A stretch of 8,587 nt of DNA, taken from contig JAHDCB010000007.1 of assembly GCA_020630035.1 (NCBI GenBank), forward strand, positions 10,587 through 19,173, in the 5' to 3' direction. This DNA is from Gammaproteobacteria bacterium (GTDB lineage Bacteria > Pseudomonadota > Gammaproteobacteria > Chromatiales > Chromatiaceae). The notes under the pieces were generated by a model. It did not search any database. It worked only from the letters and a program-made list of their open reading frames with translations, and had not been told where the DNA came from. Numbering within the stretch: position 1 is the first letter of the stretch; each line of letters opens with the position of its first letter. This document shows, in pieces, positions 1 through 6,169 of the stretch. A program made the position numbers and the translations under genes.

Positions 1-1
1 A

Positions 2-1750
2 GAGCTAGTCCAGTTTACCGGACACACTGACTGGGTTAACGATGTGATTCAACTGGCCGATAGTACATTGATCTCAGCTGCAAGTGACCACACCCTGCGA
101 CGCTGGTCTCTCGAAGGCAAAGAATTAAAACAGTTTATCGGGCACACTGGTCAGATTCAGCAGGCCATCCAACTGGCCGATGGCACACTCATTTCGGCCG
201 CAAGTGACCGCACCCTGCGACGCTGGTCTCTCGAAGGCAAAGAATTGATACAGTTTGACGGGCACACAGACTCAGTGCGCCAAGTGACCCAATTGGCCGA
301 TGGCACCTTGGTCTCAGCCTCAGCTGATCGCACCCTGCGCCGCTGGTCTCTCGAAGGCAAAGAACTGGCACGGTTTACCGGACACTCTCGCTCAGTTCGC
401 CATATGGCCCAACTAACGGATGGTACACTCATTTCGGCCGCATACGATCACTCACTGCGACGCTGGTCTCTCGACGGTGACGAACTGGCCCAGTTTGCCA
501 AACATACTAACTGGATACACCAAGTAATCCAGTTAGCTGACGGCTCACTCGTCTCTGCCGCAGATGATCACACCCTACGCCGCTGGTCCCTCACGGGCAA
601 ATCCCTGGCTGATTTTATCGGACACACTGGCCGGGTTAACCAGGTGATCCAACTGGCTGATGGCTCACTCATCTCGACTTCAAATGATTGCACCCTGCGC
701 CTCTGGTCTCTTGCAGGTGACCCACTAGCTCGATTTGCCGGGCACACTGGCCGGGTTAATCAAGTAATCCAGCTCACCGATGGTACCCTCATCTCTGCCG
801 CAGATGACCATACCTTGCGTCATTGGTCTCTCGAAGGCGACCCATTGGCCGAATTTACCGGGCACACTGGCTCGGTGCGTCAGATTATCCAACTGGCTGA
901 TGACACCATCGTCTCAGCCGCAGATGACTGCACTCTGCGACGCTGGTCTCTCGAAGGCAACACGTTGGCCGAATTCACCGAGCACATTGATCGGGTTAAT
1001 CAGATGATTCAACTGGCCGATGGCACCTTGGTCTCAGCGGCAACTGACCACACCCTACACTGCTGGTCCCTCAAGGGAAAACCACTGGCTTGGCTTGGCG
1101 AGCACACTGGCTCGGTTAGCCAAGTCATCCAATTGACCGATGGCACTCTGGCCTCAGCCTCAACTGACCACACATTGCGCCGCTGGTCTGCCCAGGGCAA
1201 ACCACTGGCCGAGTTTACCGGACACACTGGCCCGGTGCTCAAGGTGACACAACTGGCCGACGGCACCCTGGTCTCAACCTCAGTTGACCACACCCTGCGC
1301 CGCTGGTCTGTCGAAGGCAAACCACTAGCCGAGTTTATCGGGCACACTGGTCCGGTGCGCCAGGTGATCCAGCTAGCCGACGGCACCCTCGCCTCGGCTG
1401 CAGATGACGGCACATTGCGCTTCTGGGATCTGGACACAGGATTCTGCACCACATACTGGCAGACATTACCACACGGCTATCGGGTAATCGTCGATCGGGA
1501 AGGCATCCACCTGCACAGCGCTATGCCCATCCGCACCATCGAATGGCAGGGCAAGCGCGTGCCGAACGACCCGATTCTGGCCCGGTATGCCGGATTCCTG
1601 GTGGATGGCAAACGACTGGATGCCTGGCGCTTCCCGCAGGCATTGCACAACCTGACACCGGACACCACCGACAAATACCATCGCCTGACCCTACTCTGGC
1701 CCGCAGATCACGACCCGACCGAAGCATTGGGTCAAATCATCCCTCACTAA
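2..1750 (+). CDS. WD40-repeat protein, 5' end outside the window
   Basis: The frame is open from the first full codon, and the sequence before the first internal GTG (position 44) already matches the repeat (QFTGHTDWV), so the gene starts upstream. Twelve 40-residue WD40 repeats are visible, each with an F-x-G-H-T start, an x-QLADGTL-x-S-A core, and D-x-TLRRW-S-L at the end of the unit. Most repeats have W-S in place of the classical W-D; the last reads FWDLDTG. WD40 repeats fold as beta-propeller blades and usually bind proteins; twelve or more would make one large or two stacked propellers. A 99-residue tail follows (1451-1747) with no family I recognise; it contains GYRVIVDREG and FLVDGKRLDAWRF. 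There is no signal peptide or membrane segment in the visible part. The effector or N-terminal domain, if any, is not in the window, so the function is unknown. The stop codon abuts a repeat element. Confidence 0.9.
   Translation, partial: ELVQFTGHTDWVNDVIQLADSTLISAASDHTLRRWSLEGKELKQFIGHTGQIQQAIQLADGTLISAASDRTLRRWSLEGKELIQFDGHTDSVRQVTQLADGTLVSASADRTLRRWSLEGKELARFTGHSRSVRHMAQLTDGTLISAAYDHSLRRWSLDGDELAQFAKHTNWIHQVIQLADGSLVSAADDHTLRRWSLTGKSLADFIGHTGRVNQVIQLADGSLISTSNDCTLRLWSLAGDPLARFAGHTGRVNQVIQLTDGTLISAADDHTLRHWSLEGDPLAEFTGHTGSVRQIIQLADDTIVSAADDCTLRRWSLEGNTLAEFTEHIDRVNQMIQLADGTLVSAATDHTLHCWSLKGKPLAWLGEHTGSVSQVIQLTDGTLASASTDHTLRRWSAQGKPLAEFTGHTGPVLKVTQLADGTLVSTSVDHTLRRWSVEGKPLAEFIGHTGPVRQVIQLADGTLASAADDGTLRFWDLDTGFCTTYWQTLPHGYRVIVDREGIHLHSAMPIRTIEWQGKRVPNDPILARYAGFLVDGKRLDAWRFPQALHNLTPDTTDKYHRLTLLWPADHDPTEALGQIIPH
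11..1450 (+). repeat. Tandem 120-nt repeat array, 12 units, coding for WD40 blades
   Basis: Units begin at 11, 131, 251 and so on, every 120 nt to 1331, with no insertion or deletion in twelve copies. The same 20-mer, starting cgctggtctc, recurs exactly at 101, 221, 341 and 941, and the other units differ from it by a few bases. Variation concentrates in a few codons of each unit (unit positions 1, 3, 7, 8, 10, 25, 27 and 31), while the QLADGTL core hardly changes. This indicates recent duplication or homogenisation between units. The array probably continues upstream of the window. Confidence 0.93.
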
Positions 1751-1873
1751 GGGATACCCCTGAAAACTATTCCGCTTGCAAATACTTCGTTAAAAAATGC
1801 TCATGTACACCTTGGTACACTGCGCTTTTTTGCCTCGTCTTTGCTGCGCTCATCACGTTTTCAGCAATACCCC
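1751..1873. repeat. MITE-like intergenic element with imperfect terminal inverted repeats
   Basis: The left end GGGATACCCCTGAAAAC (1751-1767) matches the reverse complement of the right end GTTTTCAGCAATACCCC (1857-1873) at 13 of 17 bases. Between them lies a smaller palindrome, TGTAC at 1804-1808 and GTACA at 1815-1819, followed by a T-rich run. There is no credible reading frame in it, and no clear target-site duplication at the ends. The overall look (short, non-coding, paired ends, directly next to a gene end) fits a dispersed non-autonomous repeat. Calling it mobile is inference, because only one copy is visible. Confidence 0.55.
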
Positions 1874-1905
1874 ACCTTGAGCTGTGCCGCAGCGCACCTC
1901 GAGTG

Positions 1906-2009
1906 GCGGCAGGCGGCGGGACAGATAAGCTGCATTTTTCTGCATGGCAGTCGGCTTGCCGCTGCCGTGCAGAAAGCAGCAGCGGTTCTGTCACGACTGC
2001 CTGCGCCGC
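1906..2009. repeat. Long imperfect inverted repeat (fold-back) upstream of psd
   Basis: The strongest part is an 11-bp stem, 1940-1950 with 1962-1972, containing one G-U pair if transcribed. It is capped by CGGC (1952-1955) pairing with GCCG (1958-1961) and flanked by TTT/AAA (1937-1939 with 1973-1975) and GCTGC/GCAGC (1929-1933 with 1976-1980). Pairing resumes outward with GACAG/CTGTC (1920-1924 with 1988-1992), AGGC/GCCT (1911-1914 with 1999-2002) and GCGGC/GCCGC (1906-1910 with 2005-2009). It could be a fold-back repeat element, a structured 5' leader of psd, or a terminator-like barrier after the WD40 gene; no T-run follows it on the plus strand. No gene is seen in it. Confidence 0.65.
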
Positions 2010-2053
2010 AACCACGACACACCCTCTCAGCAACCACACCAACCAGACACCCC

Positions 2054-2923
2054 ATGACCACAACACGCAAACCCTTCAGCTTCCGCATCCAGTACCTGCT
2101 ACTGCGCCTGCTGCCGCAACACGCACTCAGCCGGGCAATGTACCACTTGGCGCGCAGCGAACGTCCCTGGATTAAAAAACACCTGATCCGCTATGTCATC
2201 AACGCCTATCAGGTCGACATGACCGAGGCCGTACAGCCAGATCCTGAGCAGTACCTCAGCTTCAATACATTTTTCACCCGCTTACTAAGACCTGACACCA
2301 GACCAATTGCCGCTAACAGTATCATCAGCCCGACAGATGGCCGGATCAGCCAGAGTGGTGCCATCGACGATCAGCAACTGATCCAGGCAAAGGGCCAACT
2401 CTACAGCCTGACTGCACTACTCGGCGACAACACCGCGCTCGCCGACACGCTGCGTAATGGCAGCTATCTGACGATCTATCTGGCACCGAGGGATTATCAC
2501 CGGGTACACATGCCGCTCAGCGGCACCCTGCAACACATGACCTATATCCCCGGCGACCTGTTCAGCGTGAATACCCACAGTGCGCAACATATCCCCGGGC
2601 TATTCACCCGCAATGAGCGCCTGGTCTGCACCTTCCACACTGCCTGCGGGCCGATGGTGGTAATTTGGGTCGGTGCGATCTTTGTCGGCAATATTGAAAC
2701 GGGCTGGGCTGGTGAGGTCCACGCCCGCTCAATCACTCACTGGGACTATGCCGATCAACCGCATACCTTCGTGACCGGGGACGAAATCGGCCGCTTTAAT
2801 ATGGGCTCAACCGTGATCGTGCTGTTCGGTGCGAATCAAGTTGATCTACTCCCGGCCCCGAACGGCCAAAAGATTCAGATGGGTCAACAGATTGCTCCGT
2901 TGCCTGAACCGGCAAACGCATGA
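2054..2923 (+). CDS. psd: Phosphatidylserine decarboxylase proenzyme
   Basis: Converts phosphatidylserine to phosphatidylethanolamine and CO2 at the inner membrane, using a pyruvoyl group made by self-cleavage. The 289-residue protein shows the family landmarks in order: the N-terminal FRIQYLLLRLLP stretch (residues 10-21) that aligns with the start of the E. coli enzyme, FNTFFTRLLRPDTRPI (70-85), SPTDGRI (92-98) with the catalytic Asp95, APRDYHRVHMP (144-154) with His149, and FNMGSTVIVLF (248-258) near the C terminus. By homology the chain is cut between Gly251 and Ser252, and Ser252 becomes the pyruvoyl group; E. coli has LGST here and this protein has MGST. ATG at 2054 was chosen because the E. 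coli-like N terminus begins just after it, although no Shine-Dalgarno sequence precedes it. An open frame continues upstream to 1841 but passes through repeat sequence and is not family-like. The gene ends 19 bp from the convergent pabC. Confidence 0.95.
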   Translation: MTTTRKPFSFRIQYLLLRLLPQHALSRAMYHLARSERPWIKKHLIRYVINAYQVDMTEAVQPDPEQYLSFNTFFTRLLRPDTRPIAANSIISPTDGRISQSGAIDDQQLIQAKGQLYSLTALLGDNTALADTLRNGSYLTIYLAPRDYHRVHMPLSGTLQHMTYIPGDLFSVNTHSAQHIPGLFTRNERLVCTFHTACGPMVVIWVGAIFVGNIETGWAGEVHARSITHWDYADQPHTFVTGDEIGRFNMGSTVIVLFGANQVDLLPAPNGQKIQMGQQIAPLPEPANA

Positions 2924-2942
2924 ACACGATATCCAGTACCGC

Positions 2943-3767
2943 TTAAACCGGCGATGCCAGCTCGAAGCATGCCTGGTGCACCTGTCGCAAAAAGTGCGGC
3001 AACCGCACGCTGGCATACGCCAGCCCGTCCAGCGATGCCACTGGGCGCACACCGAGCAAACTGTTCATCACATACACTGCCTGTGCCTGACGCAGCTCAG
3101 CCAGGCTCTGGGTAGCCACACGCACTGGTATACCTTGTTGCGCCGCCATATCTAACATCAATTGTCGCACCACGCCCGCAATACCACAGGCCTCGACCGG
3201 CGGCGTGACATAACCGGCAGCATCCAGCAGCAGCAGGTTACTCATGATGCCTTCAATCACGCTCCCTTGCTGATCACACATCACGCCCTCGTCTGCGGGG
3301 GGCTGTAGTTCTCGACGTGCCAGGATCTGTTCCAGCCGGTTCAGGTGCTTGATGCCCGCCAGTAACGGCTGACAGCCGAGCCGGGTCTGGCAGGTTTGGA
3401 GATGGATGGGGATATCAACCGCCTGGTATAGCGGCTGTTGTGGCCAGGGTAAACAGCTCAGGTAACGGTTCGGCAGTGCTTCTGCCGGTCGCTGGTAGCC
3501 ACGGGGTACAGGTGGGATGCTCAGGACTATCTTCAGTACAGCCTGAGTATGGGGATGAGCCAGTTGTTGTGCTTCTGCCAGCAACTGGTCCGGTTCGGGG
3601 GCAGGATAGCCAAGACGACGACAGCCTTGCTGCAGACGTTGTAGGTGGTACGTCCACAAGCAAGGCTGTCCCTGTCGAATCGCGATGGTCTCGAATAAAC
3701 CGTCGCCAAACAGGTTAGTCGGCTGGGTAGCGGTAGTCGGTTTGCCGTTTAGTAACGCTGCTAACAA
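2943..3767 (-). CDS. pabC: Aminodeoxychorismate lyase
   Basis: PLP enzyme of fold type IV that splits 4-amino-4-deoxychorismate into p-aminobenzoate and pyruvate for cytosolic folate synthesis. The 274-residue product has the expected N-terminal FGDGLFETI (residues 20-28), the PLP lysine in LAGIKHLNRLEQ (Lys140, within 136-147), and IEGIMSNLLLLD (171-182), which matches the phosphate-binding side of the family's active site. Branched-chain aminotransferases share this fold, but the length, the GIKHLNR motif and the position right after fabF favour PabC. The start taken is TTG at 3767, two bases after the fabF stop codon; no clear Shine-Dalgarno sequence precedes it, so translation is probably coupled to fabF. 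It is the last gene of the minus-strand cluster; the usual followers mltG, tmk and holB are absent. Confidence 0.92.
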   Translation of the reverse strand: MLAALLNGKPTTATQPTNLFGDGLFETIAIRQGQPCLWTYHLQRLQQGCRRLGYPAPEPDQLLAEAQQLAHPHTQAVLKIVLSIPPVPRGYQRPAEALPNRYLSCLPWPQQPLYQAVDIPIHLQTCQTRLGCQPLLAGIKHLNRLEQILARRELQPPADEGVMCDQQGSVIEGIMSNLLLLDAAGYVTPPVEACGIAGVVRQLMLDMAAQQGIPVRVATQSLAELRQAQAVYVMNSLLGVRPVASLDGLAYASVRLPHFLRQVHQACFELASPV

Positions 3768-3769
3768 AA

Positions 3770-5029
3770 TCAGCCAGTATAACGACGGAACGCGAGCGAG
3801 CCATTTGTGCCACCAAAGCCAAATGAGTTCGACAGCGCAATGTCGATCTTCGCTTCACGGGCGGTATTCGGCACATAGTCCAGGTCGCATTCTTCTCCCG
3901 GCGTCTCCAGGTTGATCGTCGGTGGCAGCACCTGGTCGCGGATCGCCAGCACGGTAAACAGTGCCTCAGCACCACCTGCCGCACCCAGCATATGCCCGGT
4001 CATTGATTTGGTCGAGCTCATCGCTAACTGGTATGCATGCTCACCAAACGCTCGCTTGACTGCGCGGGTTTCGGCCAGGTCTCCCGCCGGGGTCGAGGTA
4101 CCATGCGCGTTGATGTAGTCAACCTGATCCGGGTTAACACCTGCGTCTTCTAACGCCAACCGCATGCAGTCTGCCGCACCTTCGCCTTCTGCTGAGGGAG
4201 AGGTCATGTGGTATGCATCTGAATTCATCGCCGAACCAACCAGCTCGGCATAGATGTTCGCACCACGTGCCTTCGCTGTCTCCAGTTCTTCCAGCATCAG
4301 GACGCCAGCACCATCACTCAGCACGAAGCCGTCCCGGTCTTTGTCCCAGGGGCGACTGGCACCTTCCGGGTCATCGTTCCGGGTTGACAGGGCTCGTGCG
4401 GCTGCAAAGCCACCGAGTCCGGTCGGCGTGGTACCACGTTCTGCGCCACCGGCCAGCATCGCATCTACCGTGCCATACTGGATCATACGCATCGCATCGC
4501 CGATGTTATGCGCACCACTGCTACAGGCGGACACTATCGAGATGTTCGGCCCTTGCAGTCCGTACATAATCGACAGGTTGCCTGCCACCATGTTGATGAT
4601 GTTTGCCGGGACAAAAAACGGCGAGATACGACGCGGCCCTGATTTCAGGTACACGCCATAGTTGTTTTCAATACCCGCAATTCCACCAATACCAGAGCCG
4701 ATCGCCACGCCAATCCGTTTCCGGTTCTGGTCGGTGACTTCCAGCCCGCTATCGCGCAGTGCCTGGGTACCCGCTGCAACGCCGTAATGAATGAAGGCAT
4801 CCATTTTTTTGACTTCTTTGCGCGGTATATACTGCTCAACATCAAAGTCGTAGATGGGCCCGCCGATATGCACACTGAACGGCATAATATCCAGGTGGGT
4901 AATCTTCTGAATACCACTCTTTCCCGCCAGAACAGACTGCCAGCCAGTCTGCACATCCTGTCCGATTGGTGCCACCAGCCCCAGGCCAGTGACTACCACA
5001 CGACGTGCAAATTGAGAATGCTGTGACAT
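3770..5029 (-). CDS. fabF: 3-oxoacyl-[acyl-carrier-protein] synthase II
   Basis: Catalyses decarboxylative condensation of malonyl-ACP with a growing acyl-ACP in type II fatty acid elongation, in the cytosol. Starting at ATG 5029 the product is 419 residues, normal for FabF. The Cys-His-His active site is visible: Cys169 in VSACSSGAHNIG, His309 in NAHGTSTPAGD and His346 in STKSMTGHMLGAAGG, with the conserved Lys341. The N terminus RRVVVTGLGLVAPIG and the C-terminal NSFGFGGTN are typical. TTG at 5041 and CTG at 5032 are possible in-frame starts, but the first touches the Shine-Dalgarno sequence. ATG is preferred, 12 nt from a perfect AGGAGG. It lies 48 bp after acpP and 2 bp before pabC, so co-transcription is likely. 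FabB is a paralogue with the same catalytic triad; FabF is favoured by the neighbouring acpP and pabC. Confidence 0.97.
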   Translation of the reverse strand: MSQHSQFARRVVVTGLGLVAPIGQDVQTGWQSVLAGKSGIQKITHLDIMPFSVHIGGPIYDFDVEQYIPRKEVKKMDAFIHYGVAAGTQALRDSGLEVTDQNRKRIGVAIGSGIGGIAGIENNYGVYLKSGPRRISPFFVPANIINMVAGNLSIMYGLQGPNISIVSACSSGAHNIGDAMRMIQYGTVDAMLAGGAERGTTPTGLGGFAAARALSTRNDDPEGASRPWDKDRDGFVLSDGAGVLMLEELETAKARGANIYAELVGSAMNSDAYHMTSPSAEGEGAADCMRLALEDAGVNPDQVDYINAHGTSTPAGDLAETRAVKRAFGEHAYQLAMSSTKSMTGHMLGAAGGAEALFTVLAIRDQVLPPTINLETPGEECDLDYVPNTAREAKIDIALSNSFGFGGTNGSLAFRRYTG

Positions 5030-5041
5030 CAGATAAAACAA

Positions 5042-5047
5042 CCTCCT
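5042..5047 (-). promoter_or_regulatory. Ribosome binding site of fabF
   Basis: Perfect AGGAGG on the minus strand (cctcct on plus). It is 12 nt from ATG at 5029, a longer spacing than usual, and directly adjacent to an in-frame TTG at 5041, which rules that TTG out as the start. Confidence 0.75.
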
Positions 5048-5077
5048 CGTTGCTGCCAGAAAGGCATCGGTAATAAC

Positions 5078-5317
5078 CTATGCTTCGGTATTCGCTTTAA
5101 TATAGTCTACTGCAGCTTGTACAGTCATAATATTTTCGGCATCGTCATCCGGTATCTCAGCATTAAATTCTTCTTCTAATGCCATCACCAATTCGACGGT
5201 GTCCAGTGAGTCCGCGCCCAGATCATCAACAAATGATGATGATGCCTTGACCTCTGCCTCATCAGCACCCAGTTGTTCAACAACAATCTTTTTAACGCGC
5301 TCTTCAATCGTGCTCAT
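5078..5317 (-). CDS. acpP: Acyl carrier protein
   Basis: Small acidic protein that carries acyl chains on 4'-phosphopantetheine through fatty acid synthesis and delivers them to PlsX and other acyltransferases. The 79-residue product has the family length and the attachment motif DDLGADSLDTVELVMALEEE, with Ser37 (counting Met1) as the phosphopantetheinylated serine. Helix I (IEERVKKIVVEQLG) and the end TVQAAVDYIKANTEA are typical; the IPDDDAENIMTV loop is slightly different from the common IPDEEAEKITTV. A good Shine-Dalgarno sequence (GGAAGGA, about ten bases upstream) precedes the ATG, in line with the high expression known for this protein. The 83-bp gap from fabG and the 48-bp gap to fabF are the widest inside the fabH-to-pabC part and could hold an additional promoter, as acpP often has; I do not see a convincing one. 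Confidence 0.98.
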   Translation of the reverse strand: MSTIEERVKKIVVEQLGADEAEVKASSSFVDDLGADSLDTVELVMALEEEFNAEIPDDDAENIMTVQAAVDYIKANTEA

Positions 5318-5375
5318 AGTTTTTTCATCCTTCCGGAATAAGTAATGTGACTAAGTTAAAAGGTTGCGGACACTG

Positions 5376-5391
5376 CTGAAGTCATCTTCAG
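5376..5391. other. Small perfect hairpin between fabG and acpP
   Basis: CTGAAG (5376-5381) and CTTCAG (5386-5391) are perfectly complementary around a 4-base loop. There is no T-run on the minus strand, so it is not a standard terminator. It could be an RNA processing or stability element separating the abundant acpP message from fabG, or be chance. Confidence 0.4.
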
Positions 5392-5400
5392 AGTTATCCT

Positions 5401-6144
5401 TTAATGCATGTACATTCCACCGTTGACTTGTATCGTCTCACCGGTGATATAGCCCGACGAGTCTGATGCCAGAAAGGCCACGGTTGCCGCAATGTCTTGC
5501 GGCTGGCCCAGTCGCGCCAGTGGGATAGTCGCTAACAGATTGTCTCGCTGCGCGCCCGGCAGGTCGCGGGTCATGTCGGTTCCAATAAATCCGGGGGCAA
5601 CTGCATTTACGGTAATACCCCGGCTGGCGACCTCCCGCGCTAATGACCGGGTGAAGCCTAACAGCCCGGCCTTGGCCGCTGCATAGTTAGTTTGCCCAGC
5701 GTTGCCACTGCTGCCAACAACAGAGCCAACATTGATTATCCGCCCGGTCTTCAACTTCATCATCGGACGCAGGCAGGCCTTGCTCAGGCGATATAACGAG
5801 CCCAGATTGGTACTCAGTACCGCTTCCCATTCTTCCGGCGACATCCGCATCAGCAGGTTATCCCGCGTGATGCCAGCGTTGTTCACCAGAATCCGGACGG
5901 GACCGTATGTTTGCTGTATATGTTTAGTCACCGTGTCAACGGAAGCCTGGTCAGTAACATCCAGACAAACGCCTACCCCGGCCAGGCCAGCAGCAGTGAA
6001 CTGTTCACTAATTGAGGCAGCACCTGCCTCGGTTGTGGCAGTGCCGATAATAAAACGATCCGGTTGTGCCAACGCTTGTGCTATCGCCTGGCCAATTCCC
6101 CGGCTGGCACCGGTCACTAGCGCAATGATGGGTGATGCTGCCAT
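5401..6144 (-). CDS. fabG: 3-oxoacyl-[acyl-carrier-protein] reductase
   Basis: NADPH-dependent reduction of 3-ketoacyl-ACP to 3-hydroxyacyl-ACP, the first reductive step of each elongation round. The 247-residue short-chain dehydrogenase has the nucleotide-binding TGASRGIG (residues 11-18), NNAG (88-91), and the catalytic set Asn113, Ser141, Tyr154 and Lys158 (YAAAK). The C-terminal GYITGETIQVNGGMYMH is the classical FabG ending. The frame stays open upstream to 6309, but that extension would overlap fabH by about 140 bp and has no homology. ATG at 6144 has an AAGG sequence 8-9 nt upstream and gives a family-normal N terminus. It follows fabH by only 25 bp; in most gammaproteobacteria fabD lies between these two genes, and here it does not. 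Confidence 0.97.
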   Translation of the reverse strand: MAASPIIALVTGASRGIGQAIAQALAQPDRFIIGTATTEAGAASISEQFTAAGLAGVGVCLDVTDQASVDTVTKHIQQTYGPVRILVNNAGITRDNLLMRMSPEEWEAVLSTNLGSLYRLSKACLRPMMKLKTGRIINVGSVVGSSGNAGQTNYAAAKAGLLGFTRSLAREVASRGITVNAVAPGFIGTDMTRDLPGAQRDNLLATIPLARLGQPQDIAATVAFLASDSSGYITGETIQVNGGMYMH

Positions 6145-6169
6145 GTTAATGTACCTTGTAGCGGTGCCT

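Noticed and set aside
157..432. Minus-strand frames inside the WD40 array
   Set aside because: They are themselves repetitive antisense translations of the 120-nt units; the plus frame gives clear WD40 repeats.
11..1450. Tandem array as a CRISPR
   Set aside because: The units are contiguous coding repeats with no alternating unique spacers, and the frame is open throughout.
1739..1755. Hairpin ATCCCT-CACTA-AGGGAT across the WD40 stop codon as a terminator
   Set aside because: The stem is perfect but only 6 bp, and no T-run follows; it overlaps coding sequence and the repeat element's end.
1841..2053. N-terminal extension of Psd by 71 residues
   Set aside because: The extension reads through the inverted repeats, has no homology to the family, and would overlap the repeat element; the E. 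coli-like N terminus starts at 2054.
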